A DNA stretch of 55,946 nt from Nitrospirota bacterium (GTDB lineage: Bacteria; Nitrospirota; Nitrospiria; SBBL01; JAADHI01): contig JAJDBV010000070.1 of the NCBI GenBank assembly GCA_029261165.1, positions 1 through 55,946 on the forward strand. The letters are read 5' to 3'. The translations under genes and the position numbers were made by a program. The notes under the pieces are model-generated. The model had not been told where the DNA came from, searched no databases, and saw nothing but the letters and a program-made list of their open reading frames with translations. Position 1 is the first letter of the stretch. Each line of letters begins with the position of its first letter. This document shows positions 35,203 to 43,275 of the stretch, one piece after another.

Positions 35203-35409
35203 ATGAAGCATGTCAAACCGGTAGAGAAACCATCCACGCAGGAGCCTTCTGATCCACAGGATTTTAGATGTTTCTGCGGGAGCTTGATGGCCCGGTTTTG
35301 TCAACATGGGCTTGAGCTGAAGTGTAAACGATGCAAACGCCTCCATATTGTTCCGGCATCGGAGATTCAGTTCGACGTGTTTCCAGAGAAATTGACCAAG
35401 CCCCAGTAA
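35203..35409 (+). CDS. Com-like zinc-ribbon protein
   Basis: 68 residues from ATG 35203, which has an AGG site eight or nine bases upstream; a TTG at 35179 is an alternative. The core FRCFCGSLMARFCQHGLELK followed by CKRCKRLHIV has the CxC...CxxC layout of the Com family, named after the phage Mu translational regulator that binds mRNA. Chromosomal homologues are common and mostly unstudied. It is preceded by a strong promoter and the large palindrome and ends inside a dispersed repeat that supplies its stop codon, so it is a stand-alone, tightly regulated gene. Confidence 0.75.
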   Translation: MKHVKPVEKPSTQEPSDPQDFRCFCGSLMARFCQHGLELKCKRCKRLHIVPASEIQFDVFPEKLTKPQ

Positions 35410-35543
35410 CAATTCAGCTCGCCCATCTAAGGCTCCATGGCGCGTTGCTGCGGTGCTTATCCTCACGTATAAACTAGACGGTTGCGGTTCTACGCTTTCC
35501 GCGTCTTGCCCTGAAGCCTTATCCAGGAAACCTGAATCGTTAC
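35406..35543 (+). repeat. Dispersed inverted-repeat element, copy 3
   Basis: 138 bp. The ends are GTAACAATTCAG (35406-35417) and CTGAATCGTTAC (35532-35543), 11 of 12 complementary. The interior keeps GGCTCCATGGCG, TGCTGCGGTGCT, ATCCTCACGTATAAAC, GGTTCTACGCTTTCCGCG and CTTGCCCTGAAG from the other copies. The left end carries the TAA of the Com-like gene (35407-35409). Confidence 0.75.
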
Positions 35544-35572
35544 TGAAAACCTTCACAAATAAGATGGCTCAT

Positions 35573-36121
35573 TTAAAGGCGGGCCATGACCCCCTCATTG
35601 ATCTCTTTGGCTTTGTCCTCGCCGACCAAGAGCGTGACCAAACGGAAGGCAAACTCCATGGCCGTGCCGGGAGAACGGCTCGTGATCCATCTCTCATCAA
35701 CGACCACCCGGTCTTCGGAATAATCAACGCCCTCCATCATCGAACGCACGGAGGGGTGGCTTGTTGCGCGCTTCCCAGTTAAAAAACCATACATACTTAG
35801 AATGGATGGCGCGGCGCAGATGGCGGATACTGACGCTCCGCTTGCAACGGCATTTTCCAGAATCTTTTTGACGCGTGGATCTTTTCCAAGGTGCTTGGTG
35901 CCGGGCTGTCCTCCAGGGAGAACAACCATGTCGAAAGTGTGATCAACCACCTGATCGATTGAGATGTCGGCCATCACCCGTATCTTCCGTGATCCGATGA
36001 TCGAACCTTCTATCGTGCCGGCCATGGTGACATCGATCCCGGCCCGCCGAAGAATGTCGACCACGGTGATCGTTTCGATCTCTTCAAATCCAGGGGCTAA
36101 GGGAACCAGAACTTTTTTCAT
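35573..36121 (-). CDS. DJ-1/PfpI/YajL-family protein
   Basis: 182 residues, the full family length. KKVLVPLAPGFEEIETITVV carries the conserved Glu, VVLPGGQPGTKHL follows, and the nucleophilic Cys is in SVSAICAAPSIL, with the C-terminal RSPGTAMEFAFRLV. This is the DJ-1/YajL/ThiJ group. Members act in protection against oxidative or carbonyl stress; deglycase activity has been claimed and disputed. The gene overlaps the gamma-carbonic-anhydrase gene by 4 nt. Confidence 0.9.
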   Translation of the reverse strand: MKKVLVPLAPGFEEIETITVVDILRRAGIDVTMAGTIEGSIIGSRKIRVMADISIDQVVDHTFDMVVLPGGQPGTKHLGKDPRVKKILENAVASGASVSAICAAPSILSMYGFLTGKRATSHPSVRSMMEGVDYSEDRVVVDERWITSRSPGTAMEFAFRLVTLLVGEDKAKEINEGVMARL

Positions 36122-36642
36122 GTCATTGCGTCTCTCTGTTTTAAATAAACTTCAGCGAGATCGACGTAATTTTGTGCGGATTGAGAGAGAAAGGCCGATT
36201 CTTCCGCCGTGAGTTCTCGTTTGACACGGGCAGGTGCTCCAAAGGCCAATGAGCCGGGCGGAATCTTCATCCCTTCGGTCACAACAGCCCCGGCTCCAAT
36301 GATTGTTCCCTCTCCGATGACGGCGCCATCTAGCAGAATGGCGCCCATCCCGATCAGGACACGATCTTCCACTGTGCATCCGTGCAGGGTGACCTGATGC
36401 CCAACGGTAACCTCGTTTCCGACAATGAGTGGATGGGTCTTGCGTGTGACGTGGAGAACGGAAAGGTCCTGAATGCTCGTCCGTTTGCCAATCCGGATAT
36501 AATGGACATCGCCCCGGACGACGGTACCGAACCAGATAGAGCTGTATGCGCCGATCTCCACATCTCCGATTACCTGAGAGGAATTCTCGATGAAAACGCT
36601 GGGCGGAAATTGAGGTCTTTTGTTCATGAAGGTATGAATCAT
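36118..36642 (-). CDS. Gamma-class carbonic anhydrase-like protein (left-handed beta helix)
   Basis: 174 residues built of hexapeptide repeats (IGDVEIGAYSSIWFGTVVRG, VLIGMGAILLDGAVIGEG). The metal-binding histidines appear as LHVTRKTH and VGHQVTLHGC, spaced as in Cam and YrdA proteins, and the interface Arg-Asp pair is in VVRGDVHYIRIG. It is a trimer with Zn or Fe between subunits. Many members of this size (YrdA/PaaY) have weak or different activity, so carbonic anhydrase function is not assured. ATG 36642 follows GGGA. Confidence 0.88.
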   Translation of the reverse strand: MIHTFMNKRPQFPPSVFIENSSQVIGDVEIGAYSSIWFGTVVRGDVHYIRIGKRTSIQDLSVLHVTRKTHPLIVGNEVTVGHQVTLHGCTVEDRVLIGMGAILLDGAVIGEGTIIGAGAVVTEGMKIPPGSLAFGAPARVKRELTAEESAFLSQSAQNYVDLAEVYLKQRDAMT

Positions 36643-36778
36643 GACTGATCCCGACGACAGTTAACTCATAATATTTTCAGAGCATAGCATGCCAGAAATC
36701 ATGTCGCAAGCGGGTGAGACCTGTTCAGGAACAGTTATTTTTGTTCCAAAATTTCGGAATGCGAGAAGACATACTTCC

Positions 36779-36807
36779 TTGACACAATCAGGGGAAAAGT
36801 GTAAATA
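36779..36807 (+). promoter_or_regulatory. Promoter of the tRNA-Gly gene
   Basis: TTGACA (36779-36784), 17-bp spacer and TAAATA (36802-36807), with transcription expected to start about 12-14 bases before the tRNA. Confidence 0.7.
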
Positions 36808-36826
36808 TTTCGACAATTCATCCTTG

Positions 36827-36901
<75 letters not shown>

Positions 36902-36904
36902 TCT

Positions 36905-36933
36905 ACCCCAACCTTTTGAGGTTGGGGTTTTTT
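36905..36933 (+). terminator. Intrinsic terminator after tRNA-Gly
   Basis: ACCCCAACC (36905-36913), loop TTTTGA, GGTTGGGGT (36920-36928), then a T-run to 36933. It is a perfect 9-bp GC-rich stem with a U tail, four bases after the tRNA. Confidence 0.93.
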
Positions 36934-36990
36934 GTTAATGGCTTCTTTTGAGCGATATGGGAAGGGTCCGTGCTTGAACTGGAGAAATAA

Positions 36991-37893
36991 ATGGAAATAG
37001 GCGAAGTCCTCCTTGAAAGTCATCTCTCTGCGCTCGGTCAAGCCCTCCGGGGAAAGGTCCGGGATATTTATGACCTGGGAGAGTCTCTTCTCTTCGTTGC
37101 CACTGACCGGATTTCTGCGTTTGATGTTATTCTGCCGGAAGGAATTCCTGGAAAGGGAAGCATCCTGACGCAACTCTCTCTTCATTGGTTCGACTGGCTT
37201 TCAAAGCGGGATCATCCCGTTGCTCACCATGTCCTGACGGCGGACTTTGATCACTATCCGAAAAAATGCGCTCCCTATCGGAAGTTGTTGGAAGGGCGGA
37301 GCATGATTGTCCGGAAGGCCGAACCGCTTCCGGTGGAGTGCATCGTCCGGGGATATCTCTCCGGTTCGGGGTGGAAGGAGTATCTTCAAAAGAGGTCAGT
37401 CTCGGGGGTCAAGCTGCCGGAGGGTCTGGTGGAGTCCGCCCGCCTTCCGGAGCCGATTTTTACACCCTCCACCAAGGCCGCCGTGGGAAGTCATGACATG
37501 AATATTTCCTTTGAGAAAATGGAATCCTTAGTCGGTACAGGTGTGGCAGAGGAGGTCCGGACTCTCAGCCTCCAGATCTATCAGGCGGCGGCGAAAAAAG
37601 CCGAAGCGTGTGGACTGATCATCGCGGATACAAAAATGGAATTTGGCCTTGATCCAAAGACCCAGGAGCTTATTCTGATTGATGAGCTTCTTACGCCCGA
37701 TTCGTCCCGTTTCTGGCCGCAGTCATCCTATGCTCCAGGAAAAAGCCAAGCGAGCTTTGATAAGCAATTTGTAAGAGACTATCTCCTCTCAATCAACTGG
37801 AATGGAACGCCGCCGCCACCTCATCTACCGGAGAAGGTGGTTCAACAAACCCGGGAGCGTTACGTCGAGGCATTAAAGCTTTTGACGACATAA
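36991..37893 (+). CDS. purC: Phosphoribosylaminoimidazole-succinocarboxamide synthase (SAICAR synthetase)
   Basis: 300 residues, the longer PurC type. It shows RGKVRDIYDLGESLLFVATD, RISAFDVILPEGIPGKG, VRGYLSGSGWKEY, IIADTKMEFGL and LIDELLTPDSSRFWP with SYAPGKSQASFDKQFVRDYL, which are the diagnostic SAICAR synthetase motifs. It joins CAIR and aspartate with ATP in purine synthesis. A GGAG site precedes ATG 36991. It stands alone behind the tRNA terminator and is followed by a dispersed repeat element. Confidence 0.95.
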   Translation: MEIGEVLLESHLSALGQALRGKVRDIYDLGESLLFVATDRISAFDVILPEGIPGKGSILTQLSLHWFDWLSKRDHPVAHHVLTADFDHYPKKCAPYRKLLEGRSMIVRKAEPLPVECIVRGYLSGSGWKEYLQKRSVSGVKLPEGLVESARLPEPIFTPSTKAAVGSHDMNISFEKMESLVGTGVAEEVRTLSLQIYQAAAKKAEACGLIIADTKMEFGLDPKTQELILIDELLTPDSSRFWPQSSYAPGKSQASFDKQFVRDYLLSINWNGTPPPPHLPEKVVQQTRERYVEALKLLTT

Positions 37894-37897
37894 ATTT

Positions 37898-38038
37898 GTA
37901 ACGATCCATCACACCCCTCTTTCCCTCCATGGAGGCGTTGCTGTGGTGCTCGAATCCTCATGTATAAACCATACGCTCCGGGTTCTGCGCTCCTCGCGCC
38001 TTACCCTGAAGGAAAATAGTGGCATGCTGAACCGTTAC
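37898..38038 (+). repeat. Dispersed inverted-repeat element, copy 4
   Basis: 141 bp with outer ends GTAACGATCCA (from 37898) and GCTGAACCGTTAC (to 38038). The interior CCTCCATGGAGGCGTTGCTG, CTCGAATCCTCATGTAT, CCATACGCTCCGGGTTCTGC and CTCCTCGCGCCTTACCCTGA matches copies 1 and 2 most closely. Unlike the other three copies it starts four bases after a stop codon (purC) rather than over it. Confidence 0.78.
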
Positions 38039-38083
38039 TGTAGATGATCATCTTAATTGATCGGCATTTATGGGGTAGTATTC

Positions 38084-39178
38084 ATGATAGATCAAGAAGC
38101 ACTTCGAGAGACTTTAAAGAAGGTGCTGAATCAGCGCCTTCATATTCCGGCGAAAAAAATTCACATGGAACAACTGGCCGGAGACGCCTCCAACCGCTCT
38201 TACTGCCGTCTCTCCTGGAAAGAGGACCACCCCTTTCGTTCTCTCATTGTGATGGTCCTGGACGATCCCGAAGCCTTTAAGGCTTCAGAAGAAGCAGAAA
38301 GCGGGACCAGCCCTTCAATAGGAGAGATCCCGTTCATCAACATTCAGAAACACCTTTTCGCTTGCAAGCTGCCTGTGCCTGAAATTATTGACGCGAATCC
38401 TGAAGAAGGATGGCTCCTCCTGGAAGACCTGGGAGATGTGACTCTGGCTGGGGAAATTGAGGGAAAACTTCAAGACAGGTCGCTTCTGCTTGATTTTTAT
38501 CAAAAGGCGATTGACGTTTTAATTACGCTTCAGATCAATGCCAGCATCGCACCGAACCCGCCAAGCATCGCCCACCATCGTCAATTTGATCATGCGCTCT
38601 TTCTCTGGGAATTTGATCATTTTATTGAATATGGCATCGAGAAGCGTAATGGAATGGCCTTGCCGAGGAAGAGAAAGGAAGAGATCCGATTCTGCTTCTC
38701 AGAGATCTCCTCCCTTCTTGTGCAAATCCCTGTGGTTTACACCCACCGGGATTACCATAGCCGGAATCTGATGGTTCAATCGGGGCCGAGCGGGAAGCGG
38801 ATCCGCCTGATCGATTTCCAGGATGCGCTCATGGGTCCTCCTCAGTATGACCTGGCCTCACTCCTGCGTGATTCCTATATCGACCTCCCCGAAGAGATCG
38901 TTGATGCCCTGATCGTTTATTACATTGAGGAATCAGAACATCGTGCAAAGAAAAAAATAGAGAGGGAAAACTTTCGTGAGCTTTTTGATCTGGTTAGTAT
39001 TCAGCGCAACCTGAAGGCGGCGGGACGCTTTGTCTATTTCGATCGAGTGAAGCATAAACCTCAATACCTTCCTCATGTCCCCCCAACCCTCGAAAAGGTC
39101 AAACGAAACCTCCTTAAACACGCAAAGCTCCACTCCCTCCATCGCCTTCTGATGCCCCATGTGGAGGAGTTTCAATAA
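38084..39178 (+). CDS. AmgK-like anomeric N-acetylmuramate/GlcNAc kinase (aminoglycoside phosphotransferase fold)
   Basis: 364 residues from ATG 38084, preceded by GGGGTAG; frames open further upstream lack a better site. The kinase fold shows GDASNRSYCRL, LLLEDLGD, the catalytic loop THRDYHSRNLMV and the metal-binding LIDFQDALMGPPQYDLASLL, all typical of the APH family members used in cell-wall recycling. AmgK phosphorylates MurNAc and GlcNAc at C1. The MurU-like nucleotidyltransferase follows after one base, which is the main reason for the assignment. Confidence 0.82.
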   Translation: MIDQEALRETLKKVLNQRLHIPAKKIHMEQLAGDASNRSYCRLSWKEDHPFRSLIVMVLDDPEAFKASEEAESGTSPSIGEIPFINIQKHLFACKLPVPEIIDANPEEGWLLLEDLGDVTLAGEIEGKLQDRSLLLDFYQKAIDVLITLQINASIAPNPPSIAHHRQFDHALFLWEFDHFIEYGIEKRNGMALPRKRKEEIRFCFSEISSLLVQIPVVYTHRDYHSRNLMVQSGPSGKRIRLIDFQDALMGPPQYDLASLLRDSYIDLPEEIVDALIVYYIEESEHRAKKKIERENFRELFDLVSIQRNLKAAGRFVYFDRVKHKPQYLPHVPPTLEKVKRNLLKHAKLHSLHRLLMPHVEEFQ

Positions 39179-39179
39179 A

Positions 39180-39899
39180 ATGAAAGCGATGATTCTGGCG
39201 GCGGGCCTGGGCACCCGGCTTCGTCCGCTTACCAATGACATCCCGAAGCCTCTCTTGCCGGTGGGGGGACAGCCTCTGATCTATCATCATCTTCAGCGAT
39301 TAAAAAAATATGGGATCACGGAGGTTTTTATCAATGTTCACTATCACGGGGATAAAATTATTCAGAAGGTGGGCAATGGAGATCGTTTTGGAATGAAGAT
39401 CACCTATTCAGAAGAACCGGAAATATTAGGGACCGGCGGGGGGATTAAGAAAATTCAAACTGCCCTTGGCACCGAAGCATTTTTTGTAATGAATGCAGAT
39501 ATCCTGGTTAGTCTGGATCTTGAGCCCTTGGTTTCCTTTCATCAAGAGAAAGGAGGGTGCGCAACGCTGGTTCTTCGGGAGGAAGCGGAAGTCAACACAT
39601 ATGGCGTGATTGCGCTTGATCCCCAAGATCAAATACGGGATATTCTTGGAAAGGTTCGATCAAAAGAAGAACGCGGCATGCGCCGTTTGATGTTTACCGG
39701 GATTCATATCATAGAGCCGAAGGTTTTTAATTTTATCCCATCCGGTCAGTTCTACTCCATTATAGATGCTTACATTGAGATGCTTCTCCAGGACAAGAGA
39801 ATAGCCGGTTACCTTATGGATGGGTACTGGAATGATATCGGGATCTTGGAGCGGTATGAACAGGCCAATCGCGATTTTAAACGAGGGCTTGTACGGTAA
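39180..39899 (+). CDS. MurU-like sugar-1-phosphate nucleotidyltransferase
   Basis: 239 residues from ATG 39180. The N-terminus MKAMILAAGLGTRLRPLTND, then IPKPLLPVGGQPLIYHHL, is the nucleotidyltransferase signature. EPEILGTGGGIKKI and VMNADILVSLDLEP give the metal-binding Asp, and GYWNDIGILERYEQANRD closes the protein. The short length, without a C-terminal beta-helix, matches MurU, which makes UDP-MurNAc from MurNAc-1-phosphate. Paired with the AmgK-like kinase it would let recovered wall sugars bypass de novo synthesis. A hexose-1-phosphate uridylyl/guanylyl role for glycans is the alternative. Confidence 0.82.
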   Translation: MKAMILAAGLGTRLRPLTNDIPKPLLPVGGQPLIYHHLQRLKKYGITEVFINVHYHGDKIIQKVGNGDRFGMKITYSEEPEILGTGGGIKKIQTALGTEAFFVMNADILVSLDLEPLVSFHQEKGGCATLVLREEAEVNTYGVIALDPQDQIRDILGKVRSKEERGMRRLMFTGIHIIEPKVFNFIPSGQFYSIIDAYIEMLLQDKRIAGYLMDGYWNDIGILERYEQANRDFKRGLVR

Positions 39900-39910
39900 T
39901 AGTTGACGGG

Positions 39911-40348
39911 CTATTTGTACTGACAGGTTCCAAACCAGCGGATGCGGTTCTTCGCAATGACGCGGTAAAGATTTCTAGCGACCCATGAAAATCCGGGAAA
40001 AAGAAACAAGATCGAGAAGACCCTTCCGAGCGGGAGGACCAGAAGTACCCGTCGGAAGGCATCTATTCCGATGGAAACAGGGTGGTCTGTCTCTACAAGG
40101 CGCATGGCATCAATGTTGTTCTGTCCTATCAGGTCCGGGCTGATTTTTGTTGCTTCTTTTGATTGAAAGGGGAGAAACTTGATTCGGTGTTTCCAGTCCC
40201 ACCTTTCGAGAACAACTTTGGAAGCCACGCAGAGGCGGCACTCGGCGTCGTAGATCAAGGTTCTAGGAATTAAGACCTGCCCGGATTCGGGACATCCCCC
40301 ATCCTCTTCCTTATTCTTCGTTAAGTACTTGGGCGATATGTTTGACAT
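39911..40348 (-). CDS. DCC-family thiol-disulfide oxidoreductase-like protein (DUF393)
   Basis: 145 residues. LIYDAECRLCVASKVVLE carries the D-x2-C-x2-C motif of the DCC family, followed by IKFLPFQSKEA and GIDAFRRVLLVLPLGRVFSI in the usual order, with a final IAKNRIRWFG. The family is predicted to be a thioredoxin-like redox protein; the substrate is unknown. The ATG lies 38 nt inside the end of the GlcD-GlcF gene, so the two are co-transcribed. Confidence 0.85.
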   Translation of the reverse strand: MSNISPKYLTKNKEEDGGCPESGQVLIPRTLIYDAECRLCVASKVVLERWDWKHRIKFLPFQSKEATKISPDLIGQNNIDAMRLVETDHPVSIGIDAFRRVLLVLPLGRVFSILFLFPGFSWVARNLYRVIAKNRIRWFGTCQYK

Positions 40349-43058
40349 CCACCCCTCCCTTTAATCCATTATTAAGTTGAATCATGCAGGCCGGGCAGGA
40401 GGTTACGACCGTCTCTGCACCGCTGGCCGCAATCCCGCGCCGTTTTCGTTCAAAGATTTCCGCCGACTGCTTCGGATTCTTGATACAGAATGTCCCTGCG
40501 CCACCGGCACATCGATCCGCATCCGGCATTTCGACAAACTCAATATCCGAGTTCTGGCGAAGGAGACGACGGGGCGCGTCATTCACACCCGCCGCACGGA
40601 GATGGCAGGATGAATGATAGGTCACGCGTCTTTTTTTTGTCTGCATATTTCCATTGGCTTGAGCTGTTTCCGGACGCCGATCGGCCATGAATTCTGAGAT
40701 GTGGACGACCTTTTCGGCCAGACGCTTCGCCTTCAGGTGATCTTCTCCTTCAGGAAAGATCGAGGCGTAGTCCTTCAACATGAAAGTACAGGATGCACAG
40801 CCGGTAATGACTTTTTCAAAACCTTCCATCGCATCCATGTTGAATCGGGCGTCCTCCCGGACGCGATTGATCAAGCCATAGGTTTGGACCGGTGTTCCCG
40901 AACAGCGCTGGGGCGGTAGGGCCGGTTCAACGCCGTTCTTTCTCAAAAGGCCGATGACGGCGTCTCCTACTCCATCATCAATATAGTTGGCGGCACATCC
41001 GTGAAAATAAGCGGTAGAACACTGCGTGTTGGTGAGCTCGGCATACCGTTCCCGCAGAGGTCTTTTGGCAAGCCGAGGAAGAACCATGTTGGCCGGGATA
41101 CGGGCCGTCGGTGCAAGGCCTTTCAACCAGGGGAGGCTACAATATTCAATCAGGAGGCGGACGGGCCGGTTATCCCAGATTGGCTGTGTCCAGGCGGCAA
41201 CTTTCAGGAAGGATTCAAAGAGGCTGCGTTTGGACTGGAAGGTAAAGATCGCCTCGGCTGTCTTGTTTGGATGGGCCTCCCTTTTCTTTAGAATCAGCTC
41301 GGAGACATCTATTCCGGCGGGACAGATGGTACGACACGATTTGCAATTGATACAGGCCTCTACGACGCGGGCAGACTTTTCATAGGAATAATTTGGATCA
41401 GTCACGATATGAAACCATCCCCGCGCAGCATTCGACTCTTCACCGACAACATCATAGACGGGACAGACCGCGTTACATTTCCCGCAGGTGGCGCAGGGTT
41501 TTGTGTAACGTTCGTAGTCAATGAGATCTGTAAAGGAATGATCTGAGATCTTCACTCCCGGATTGAGGAGGTTTTCCGGATCAAACAGGCGTTTCACCTC
41601 TTTGAACAAGGCATATATTTCAGGCCCGTAAAGGTCTTCCAATAACTCGGCCCGGATCCGGCCGTCTCCATGTTCACCACAGAGAGAGCCGCCAAAGCGG
41701 TTGATCACGACCTGATGGATCTCATGATACAGGGCGGTCATTTTTTCAAAGTCGACAGGGTCATTCAAGTTCAACAAGGGGTTGATATGGGCATTGCCAT
41801 CGCCGATATGGCCGTAGATCGCGACCTTCACTCCTCTCTCGGAAAATTTCGCCTCTAGGAAAGGGATCAACTCCGGAATCCGATCAGAGGGTACAACAAC
41901 ATCATCGACAAAATGGATGGGTTTTTTCTTTGTATCGTATCGATAGAGTATTGGATTGACCGCCCTACGCACCTTCCAGAGTGTCGCCTGTTTCGCCGGG
42001 TCGAAGGCGAGGGTCGGCGGGTCACATAAAGGGGTTTTTTCAAGAGAGGAGAGAAGGGCCTCCATCTTTTTTTGAGCCGATTCATCGAACTCGACAAGGA
42101 GCATCACTGCAGCGTGCTGTGGAATGTCATGGGCGGCGCGGCCGATCAGGTCGAGCGTGGCGCTGTCCATCATTTCAAGGGCACTGGGGGAGAGCAGGAG
42201 AATGTTCCTGACCGCTTCGCCAAGATCAGACAGGGCCTTAAAATAGACCAGGGCCGTCGCGATTTCAGGAGGGGAGGGAACGAGTTTGATCTTCGCCTCT
42301 CTCACCAGGCCCAGCGTCCCCTCACTTCCGATGAAAAGTTGGTGCAATGGGAAGCGGCCCTGTGTCATTCCTTCTGCGAGGGCAAACAGATTGTATCCGC
42401 TAGAATTCTTTGAGACCTTACGCTTTTTCGATAGAATGAGAGCGCGGTTTTTCCTGACCAATTCGACTAACATTTTTATTGGTGGGTTATCCAGGAGGAG
42501 TTTTTGGAATGTGGGGTCCTCGAGGTGATACTCCTTCGCCGCAATCCAATTGCCGTTAGAGAGAAGGACCTCCATCTCAAGCACATTATCTTTTGTTGCC
42601 CCGTATTTGAGGGAGTGTGCGCCTGCGGCATTGTTTCCCAGCATCCCTCCCAGTTTGCACATCTCGCCGCTTGAAGGATCAGGAGCAAACATGAAACCCT
42701 GAATAGAAAGCCGACGATTTAACTCGGCATAGGTCATTCCGGGTTCAACCCGGGCCCATTGTTCCTGATCATGAGTTTCCAGGATACGATTCAGGCGGGA
42801 AAACTCAAGGATGAGCCCTTCTCCAATTGCATTTCCCGTGAGGTTGGTTCCTCCGCTTCGGGCGGTGAGCGGGACCTGATTTTCCCGGGCATATTGCAGC
42901 GCCAATGTCAGATCGGCCTGGGAAGTAATCAGGACGATCGCTTTCGGCGTCACCTTGTAGATACTGGCATCGATTGCATATGCCGTGATGGCGGGGGCAT
43001 CGGATAAGACCTTCTCCTGTCCGAGTAAATCCCTTAATTGCTTGAGATCAAAAGGCAT
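40311..43058 (-). CDS. FAD-linked oxidase fused to iron-sulfur domain (GlcD-GlcF / D-lactate dehydrogenase type)
   Basis: 915 residues from ATG 43058. The N-terminal 460 residues are an FAD_binding_4 and FAD-oxidase C domain (VPLTARSGGTNLTGNAIGEG, MLGNNAAGAHSLKYG, IGSEGTLGLV, AIYGHIGDGNAHINPLLN and GEHGDG). A 4Fe-4S ferredoxin pair follows (CATCGKCNAVCP and CINCKSCRTICP). The C-terminal part has two CCG-like cysteine-rich domains (SSCHLRAAG, CAGGAGTF, TSCPACMIQL). Such fusions oxidise D-2-hydroxy acids (glycolate, D-lactate) and pass electrons to the quinone pool. The frame is open to a TTG at 43094, but that codon lies within the -35 box. Confidence 0.9.
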   Translation of the reverse strand: MPFDLKQLRDLLGQEKVLSDAPAITAYAIDASIYKVTPKAIVLITSQADLTLALQYARENQVPLTARSGGTNLTGNAIGEGLILEFSRLNRILETHDQEQWARVEPGMTYAELNRRLSIQGFMFAPDPSSGEMCKLGGMLGNNAAGAHSLKYGATKDNVLEMEVLLSNGNWIAAKEYHLEDPTFQKLLLDNPPIKMLVELVRKNRALILSKKRKVSKNSSGYNLFALAEGMTQGRFPLHQLFIGSEGTLGLVREAKIKLVPSPPEIATALVYFKALSDLGEAVRNILLLSPSALEMMDSATLDLIGRAAHDIPQHAAVMLLVEFDESAQKKMEALLSSLEKTPLCDPPTLAFDPAKQATLWKVRRAVNPILYRYDTKKKPIHFVDDVVVPSDRIPELIPFLEAKFSERGVKVAIYGHIGDGNAHINPLLNLNDPVDFEKMTALYHEIHQVVINRFGGSLCGEHGDGRIRAELLEDLYGPEIYALFKEVKRLFDPENLLNPGVKISDHSFTDLIDYERYTKPCATCGKCNAVCPVYDVVGEESNAARGWFHIVTDPNYSYEKSARVVEACINCKSCRTICPAGIDVSELILKKREAHPNKTAEAIFTFQSKRSLFESFLKVAAWTQPIWDNRPVRLLIEYCSLPWLKGLAPTARIPANMVLPRLAKRPLRERYAELTNTQCSTAYFHGCAANYIDDGVGDAVIGLLRKNGVEPALPPQRCSGTPVQTYGLINRVREDARFNMDAMEGFEKVITGCASCTFMLKDYASIFPEGEDHLKAKRLAEKVVHISEFMADRRPETAQANGNMQTKKRRVTYHSSCHLRAAGVNDAPRRLLRQNSDIEFVEMPDADRCAGGAGTFCIKNPKQSAEIFERKRRGIAASGAETVVTSCPACMIQLNNGLKGGVDVKHIAQVLNEE

Positions 43059-43064
43059 GGAAGG

Positions 43065-43094
43065 AGTATAGCAGGAAGGAAAAGATCTTGACAA
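43065..43094 (-). promoter_or_regulatory. Promoter suggesting a leaderless GlcD-GlcF transcript
   Basis: On the minus strand TTGTCA (43094-43089), 18-bp spacer and TATACT (43070-43065). The -10 box ends 6 bases before ATG 43058, so transcription would begin at or next to the start codon. Confidence 0.5.
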
Positions 43095-43141
43095 TGTGGC
43101 GGGTTAATCCCTTTTTTCACACGGAGCATGAAAGTTTTCCA

Positions 43142-43169
43142 TTGAAAAAATGTTGTGATGGCGTATACT
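43142..43169 (+). promoter_or_regulatory. Promoter upstream of the ammonium transporter gene
   Basis: TTGAAA (43142-43147), 16-bp spacer and TATACT (43164-43169), giving a leader of about 100 nt before ATG 43276. No sigma-54 box was found by eye. Confidence 0.5.
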
Positions 43170-43275
43170 CCTGAAAAACCGTTTCTTGCAAGGGACAATG
43201 GAGTCCTTGGATATTTCCTTGATGCTGGATTTCTTCGTGCCGGGGAAACCGTATTTTGATGGAGGTTTCAAACCC

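Noticed and set aside
36721-36745. CTGTT/AACAG hairpin followed by T-rich sequence
   Set aside because: The stem has only five pairs and there is no upstream + strand gene for it to terminate.
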